From the NCBI GenBank assembly GCA_031272345.1, contig JAISTZ010000172.1:1-10070 (forward strand): a stretch of 10,070 nt of DNA, given 5' to 3'. Origin of the DNA: Spirochaetaceae bacterium (GTDB taxonomy: Bacteria; Spirochaetota; Spirochaetia; Treponematales; Treponemataceae). Shown here in pieces: positions 6,852 through 10,070 of the stretch. Within the stretch, counting starts at the first letter, position 1; each line of letters starts with the position of its first letter. A program made the translations under genes and the position numbers. Below the pieces are notes generated by a model. That model was given only the letters and a program-made list of their open reading frames with translations, was not told where the DNA came from and did no database searches.

Positions 6852-6880
6852 ATTGTAGCGGCTGGAACAAAAAATGTCAA
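6852..6880 (-). promoter_or_regulatory. Near-consensus sigma70 promoter of the unknown gene-fmt operon
   Basis: On the minus strand, TTGACA (6880-6875, 6 of 6) and TACAAT (6857-6852, 5 of 6) are separated by exactly 17 bases. The base seven positions after the -10 box is G6845, next to the ATG at 6844, so the mRNA would have a leader of zero or one base. The promoter lies in the 57-base gap between the divergent genes. Confidence 0.8.
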
Positions 6881-6890
6881 AAGAAAAATC

Positions 6891-6897
6891 AAGGGGG
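6891..6897 (+). promoter_or_regulatory. Ribosome binding site of the TPR lipoprotein
   Basis: AAGGGGG ends 4 bases before ATG 6902 and only 1 base before the adjacent in-frame ATG 6899. The spacing favours 6902 and a protein beginning MKGFRS. A short reading frame from 6828 ends at the TGA overlapping this start, but is probably chance. Confidence 0.55.
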
Positions 6898-6901
6898 CAT
6901 G

Positions 6902-8296
6902 ATGAAGGGTTTTAGGAGCGTCATATTCGCGGCGGGAACGGCGTGGTTCCTTTCCGTGCTGTCCTGCGGCACAACAGGGGTGCGGGAGGTCCGGGAGAGT
7001 CCCCCGGCGCCCGCAGCCCCCGCACCGGAATCCACCCTGGCCTTCGCCATGCGGGTGCAGGATACCCTCGATGCGGGGACCGTCAAGGACGCCATCAGTC
7101 TTTTTGACACCGTGGACCCGGAAACCGCCTCCGCCGCGGGAGTCCGGCTCATGCTGGCGTCCCTCCTCCTCTCGGACAACCAGCTTTCCCAGGCCGAGGA
7201 GATAGCCGCCGGCCTCATCACGGATAACCCCGGCGACACGGACGCCCTGGTGCTGGCGGCCCTCATCGCCAAGGCCGCCGGCAAGGGGGTGCAGAAGCGG
7301 CAATATATCGCCCGGGCGCTGGAGCTCGACCCGTCCAACCCCGGGGCCAATGTGGAGCTGGGGGACGAGCAGATGCTCCGCAGGAACTACGGCCGGGCGG
7401 CCAGGTACTACGCCAAGGCCCTGGAGGGGGACCCCAAAAGCCCGGCGGCCCTCTTCGGGTTGGGGAAGTCGTCCTATTACCTGGGAAATTTGAAGGCCGC
7501 CGAGGGGGCCTTCAGGACCATGACCGTCCTCTGCCCCGGTGAAAGCGCGCCCTGGGCATATCTGGCAAAGCTTGAAACCGAAAAAAACGACCACAAGAAG
7601 GCCCAGTCATACCTGGAGAAGGCCCTGGGAATCGACCCCGGAAGCTACGACGCCCTCCTGGACTACGGCCAAAACCAGCGGGCCCAGGGAAACCTCCCCC
7701 AGGCGGCCTCTGCCTGGGAGCGGGCCGTCAAGGTTGACCCGAACTACTTCCTGGCCTACGAATACCTCGCCGGGGTGTACGACGATATGGGGCAATTCGA
7801 CAGGTCCCTCAAAAACTACCGCATGGTGGCCCGCACCAACCCGGAGTATTTCTACGCCTACGAATCCATCGGCGTGTCCGCATGGAAGACGGGGAACTGG
7901 AAGGAGTGCAGGCAGGCCCTCATGAAGGCCAGGGAATACAACCCGGGGACCATCTCCTACCCCCTCCTGATTTTTGCGGCCTATTGCAGGGAGGGCAACA
8001 GGGCTGAGGCCCGGAACTATCTGGCACAGGTGATGCGGAATATGGACAGGTCGACCCTGGAATACGCCCTGGCGCGGCTCTATTTTGACAATATCAACGA
8101 ATCATCGGTGGTGCAGAAAATCATGGGCGAGAGCAGCGTCAACACCAGGGGCAAACTCTTGTATTACATGGGCTTATATTACGACATAAACGGCGCGCCC
8201 GACATGGCCCGGAATTTCTACCTCCAGGTGAACGAGATCATCGCGCCCATGTTCGTTGAATACCGGCTGAACGAATGGGCCCTGGGCCGGAGCTGA
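6902..8296 (+). CDS. Tetratricopeptide repeat (TPR) lipoprotein
   Basis: A 464-residue exported lipoprotein built of helical protein-binding repeats. Residues 1-21 are a signal peptide (K2, R5, hydrophobic core) ending VLS before Cys22. A Pro/Ala linker follows (about 32-43). From about 82 to 445 there is an almost continuous TPR superhelix. The clearest 34-residue units are about 147-180, 181-214, 215-248, 249-281, 282-315 and 316-349, with typical Gly, Ala and Pro positions (LGDEQMLRRNYGRAARYYAKAL, ALEGDPKSP). Less regular repeats flank them. TPRs usually act as scaffolds, so a role in organising an envelope complex is likely but the partner is unknown. It is divergent from the operon at 3037-6844 with a 57-base gap. 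I could not find a good promoter; one may lie inside the start of the divergent gene. Third codon positions are strongly G/C, as in its neighbours. Confidence 0.88.
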   Translation: MKGFRSVIFAAGTAWFLSVLSCGTTGVREVRESPPAPAAPAPESTLAFAMRVQDTLDAGTVKDAISLFDTVDPETASAAGVRLMLASLLLSDNQLSQAEEIAAGLITDNPGDTDALVLAALIAKAAGKGVQKRQYIARALELDPSNPGANVELGDEQMLRRNYGRAARYYAKALEGDPKSPAALFGLGKSSYYLGNLKAAEGAFRTMTVLCPGESAPWAYLAKLETEKNDHKKAQSYLEKALGIDPGSYDALLDYGQNQRAQGNLPQAASAWERAVKVDPNYFLAYEYLAGVYDDMGQFDRSLKNYRMVARTNPEYFYAYESIGVSAWKTGNWKECRQALMKAREYNPGTISYPLLIFAAYCREGNRAEARNYLAQVMRNMDRSTLEYALARLYFDNINESSVVQKIMGESSVNTRGKLLYYMGLYYDINGAPDMARNFYLQVNEIIAPMFVEYRLNEWALGRS

Positions 8297-8356
8297 CGGG
8301 AACCCGCGCGGCGGCGCTCCCCCCCGATTCGCCCCCTCCCGGCGCTTTTTTGCGGC

Positions 8357-8800
8357 CTAGTAAAACTCCACCGCGATTGCCGGGGTGAGGGTCTGGCTCC
8401 GCAGGTCCTTGACGTTGATGACCTGCCAGTAATAGAACTCGGACACGTCGTCATATTCGGCAACCGCGATGAATTTGTCGGCGGCGGGGGCTCCGGCGGC
8501 TTCGGCCTTGGCCCAATACCCGACCTCCCAGCCGGCGCCCTCATCCTTGTCGGAAAGGTGCCAGTCCGTGACGGTTATCCGCTGGAGGAGCACTTCCCCC
8601 TTGCCCTTGGACTTGCCGTAGATGGACAGGGTTTCCATGCGGGTTTTGGTGTCCCACACGAACAGAGCCCTGGATACGTCGTCCGTGCAGTCCTGCCCGT
8701 CAACGGCGTAATAAAAAACCGTCACCTCTAAGAGTTGTTCCTCGGCGAAAATCGCTCCTCCCGCAAGGATTAGTAAGATTGCAAGCAGTCGTTTTTTCAC
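8357..8800 (-). CDS. Small exported protein of unknown function
   Basis: A 147-residue protein I do not recognise. Residues 1-19 form a signal peptide (MKKR, then a Leu/Ile/Ala core, AIFA before Glu20) with no lipobox, so the mature protein of about 128 residues should be periplasmic or secreted. It is rich in Tyr, Trp, Val and acidic residues with alternating strand-like segments (LLEVTVFYYAV, VLLQRITVTDW, EFYYWQVINV), which suggests a small beta-sandwich or barrel. It has one cysteine (38). The start is GTG, with AAGGAG at 8807-8812 six bases upstream. The GTG overlaps the TGA of the upstream oxidoreductase gene in a shared GTGA, so the two are probably translated in a coupled way. Its 3' end faces the TPR lipoprotein gene with 60 bases between. 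Confidence 0.75.
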   Translation of the reverse strand: MKKRLLAILLILAGGAIFAEEQLLEVTVFYYAVDGQDCTDDVSRALFVWDTKTRMETLSIYGKSKGKGEVLLQRITVTDWHLSDKDEGAGWEVGYWAKAEAAGAPAADKFIAVAEYDDVSEFYYWQVINVKDLRSQTLTPAIAVEFY

Positions 8801-10070
8801 GTGGCGCTCCTTAAAGAGTCGTTTATGGAAGCTGCGGCTTTTCTGCCCTCACCCATCGCCAGAATCACCGTGGCCGCCCCGAGCACGATGTCTCCACCGG
8901 CCCAACAGTTATTATATGATGTTTTTTGATGTTCGTCTACAGTAATATGACCCCATTTATCCGCATTGAGCCCCGGAGTTGTCCGCACCATAAGGGGATT
9001 GCTGTCGTTTCCCAGGGCCACGATCATGGCGTCGCAGGGGATTTCGTGCTCGCTCCCCGGGATGGACACCGGGCGGCGGCGGCCCGATTCGTCGGGCTCC
9101 CCAAGCCGGTACGACAGGGCCGTCACCCCGCGGACAGAGCCCCCGCCGCCGGGGAGCGCCTTAACGGGGCTCTCCAGGTAGCGGAACACCACCCCCTCTT
9201 CCTCCGCGTGGGCAACTTCCTCCCGGCGGGCGGGCATCTCCGCCCTGGTGCGGCGGTACACCACCGTTACGGAGTCCGCCCCCAGGCGCAGGGCCATCCG
9301 GGCCGCGTCCATGGCCACGTTCCCGCCCCCCGCGACGACCACGTTTTTGGCCGGGAAGAGGGGGGTGTCCGCGCGGTCCCTGTCGTAGGCCTTCATCAAA
9401 TTTGCCCTGGTGAGGTACTCGTTGGCGCTGAACACCCCCACGAGGTTTTCGCCCTCGACGCCCAGGAATTTCGGCAGCCCCGCGCCGGTTCCGATGAAGG
9501 CCGCGTTGAATCCCTGTTCGTTGAGAAGCTGGGGCAGGGCGGCGGTGCGTCCGACCAGGAAATTCTGGCGGAATTCAACCCCCATCTTTTTGAGCATGTC
9601 GACTTCGCTCGCCACAATCGCCTTGGGAAGGCGGAACTCGGGGATTCCGTATACCATGACCCCCCCGGGCTTGTGGAGGGCCTCGAAGACCGTGACCCCG
9701 TGGCCCGCCCGGCGGAGATCCGCCGCGGCAGTGAGCCCCGCGGGCCCGGACCCGATGATTGCGATCCTTTTGCCCGTCTCCGCCGCCGTCGGCGGGACCG
9801 TCTGCAAGCCCCGCTCCCGCTCCCAGTCCGCCGCGAAGCGCTCCAGCCGCCCGATGGACACGGCCTTTTCCGGGTCCTTCAGGGACTTGCCCACCGTGCA
9901 CAGGCCCTGGCACTGGGTCTCCTGGGGGCACACCCGGCCGCAGATCGCCGGGAGCAGGTTGGCGGTCTTGATAATCCCGGCGGCTTTCCTGAATTCCCCC
10001 AGGGCGGTCTGCCCGATGAATTCGGGGATGGGAAGGGCCACCGGGCAGCCGGCCACGCAGGGCCGGGTCC
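8797..10070 (-). CDS. gltA: NADPH-dependent glutamate synthase-type FAD/FeS oxidoreductase (GltA/NfnB family), 5' end cut off
   Basis: The visible 423 residues are the C-terminal nine tenths of a GltD-like flavoprotein of about 465 residues. The frame stays open to the right edge: before the GTG at 10056 the codons read T-R-P-C, so the family motif PCVAGCPV is complete and that GTG encodes an internal Val, not the start. Counting from 10056 as 1: Cys39, 43, 49 and 53 (ICGRVCPQETQCQGLC) with the CVAGC cysteines are iron-sulfur ligands; GSGPAG (about 102-107) binds FAD; HKPGGVMVYGIPEFRLPK (128-145) is the family signature; AGGGNVAMDAARMALRLGA (242-260) binds NADPH; AGGDIVLGAATVILAMGEGR near the end closes the FAD site. 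The family includes homotetrameric glutamate synthase GltA and NfnB, which couples ferredoxin, NADH and NADP. The deciding partner gene (nfnA) would lie outside the window. The gene overlaps the next one by GTGA. Confidence 0.9.
   Translation of the reverse strand, partial: TRPCVAGCPVALPIPEFIGQTALGEFRKAAGIIKTANLLPAICGRVCPQETQCQGLCTVGKSLKDPEKAVSIGRLERFAADWERERGLQTVPPTAAETGKRIAIIGSGPAGLTAAADLRRAGHGVTVFEALHKPGGVMVYGIPEFRLPKAIVASEVDMLKKMGVEFRQNFLVGRTAALPQLLNEQGFNAAFIGTGAGLPKFLGVEGENLVGVFSANEYLTRANLMKAYDRDRADTPLFPAKNVVVAGGGNVAMDAARMALRLGADSVTVVYRRTRAEMPARREEVAHAEEEGVVFRYLESPVKALPGGGGSVRGVTALSYRLGEPDESGRRRPVSIPGSEHEIPCDAMIVALGNDSNPLMVRTTPGLNADKWGHITVDEHQKTSYNNCWAGGDIVLGAATVILAMGEGRKAAASINDSLRSAT
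8807..8812 (-). promoter_or_regulatory. Ribosome binding site for the small exported protein
   Basis: AAGGAG on the minus strand, inside the last codons of the upstream gene, is six bases before the GTG at 8800. It supports this start over later ones and the overlap arrangement. Confidence 0.8.

Noticed and set aside
6392..6901. Upstream extension of the TPR lipoprotein frame
   Set aside because: It is antisense of the anchored protein. The signal peptide with lipobox begins at 6902 after an AAGGGGG site.
6828..6902. A 24-codon plus-strand frame ending at the TPR lipoprotein start, preceded by AAGGAGG
   Set aside because: The AAGGAGGAGG at 6803-6812 is the reverse of Leu codons in the membrane anchor and is about 15 bases from the ATG. 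Tempting as a leader peptide, but probably chance.
6845..7594. Upstream extension of the minus-strand gene ending at 5102
   Set aside because: It is antisense of the TPR lipoprotein and shows no domain. The promoter at 6852-6880 lies inside it, and the membrane anchor begins right after 6844.
8313..8351. Possible terminator between the TPR lipoprotein and the small exported protein gene
   Set aside because: There is a T6 run (8346-8351), but the only pairing is a 6-base GGCGCT with GGCGCT including two G-T pairs and a loop over 20 bases. Too weak to call.
10054..10056. GTG as the start of the GltA/NfnB-type gene
   Set aside because: The frame is open upstream to the window edge, and the preceding codons complete the conserved PCVAGCP iron-sulfur motif, so this codon is internal.

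Overview
The window looks like chromosomal DNA of a GC-rich spirochaete related to the insect-gut Treponema group. This rests on three things: two lipoproteins with loose, spirochaete-style lipoboxes; a nuclease of the Rpn/PDDEXK type first catalogued as a putative Treponema transposase; and an anaerobe-type NADPH-dependent GltD-like oxidoreductase. The assignment is an inference from gene style, not from a marker gene. I saw no rRNA, tRNA, CRISPR array or complete insertion sequence.

Layout. (1) 166-1662 (+) encodes a 498-residue surface lipoprotein predicted to fold mainly as beta-solenoid. It has a strong ribosome site and a strong terminator (1743-1773). (2) 1663-1989 has no credible gene; it holds the terminator, a perfect 10-bp inverted repeat (1793-1818) and smaller hairpins. 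(3) 1990-2964 (-) encodes an Rpn-type PD-(D/E)XK nuclease with a repetitive AEG-rich tail and its own sigma70-like promoter. (4) 3037-6844 (-) is a two-gene operon read leftward from a near-consensus promoter. The first gene encodes a membrane-anchored protein of unknown function. The second encodes methionyl-tRNA formyltransferase (Fmt) continuous with a transmembrane helix and three PASTA-like domains. (5) 6902-8296 (+) is divergent from that operon and encodes a TPR lipoprotein. (6) 8357-10070 (-) holds a small exported protein whose GTG start overlaps the stop of a GltA/NfnB-type oxidoreductase that runs off the right edge.

The most interesting points are the Fmt-PASTA fusion, which would tie an initiator-tRNA formylating enzyme to the inner membrane with a periplasmic sensor-like tail; an in-frame A7 slippery run exactly in its linker; and two minus-strand genes (starts 2964 and 6844) whose TTGACA-17-TAtnnT promoters place the expected transcription start on, or one base before, the ATG. 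The last suggests leaderless mRNAs beside neighbours that use ordinary Shine-Dalgarno sites.

Functionally the window mixes cell-envelope proteins (lipoproteins, PASTA, anchored and exported proteins) with translation initiation (Fmt) and redox/nitrogen metabolism (GltA/NfnB). No single pathway joins all the genes.
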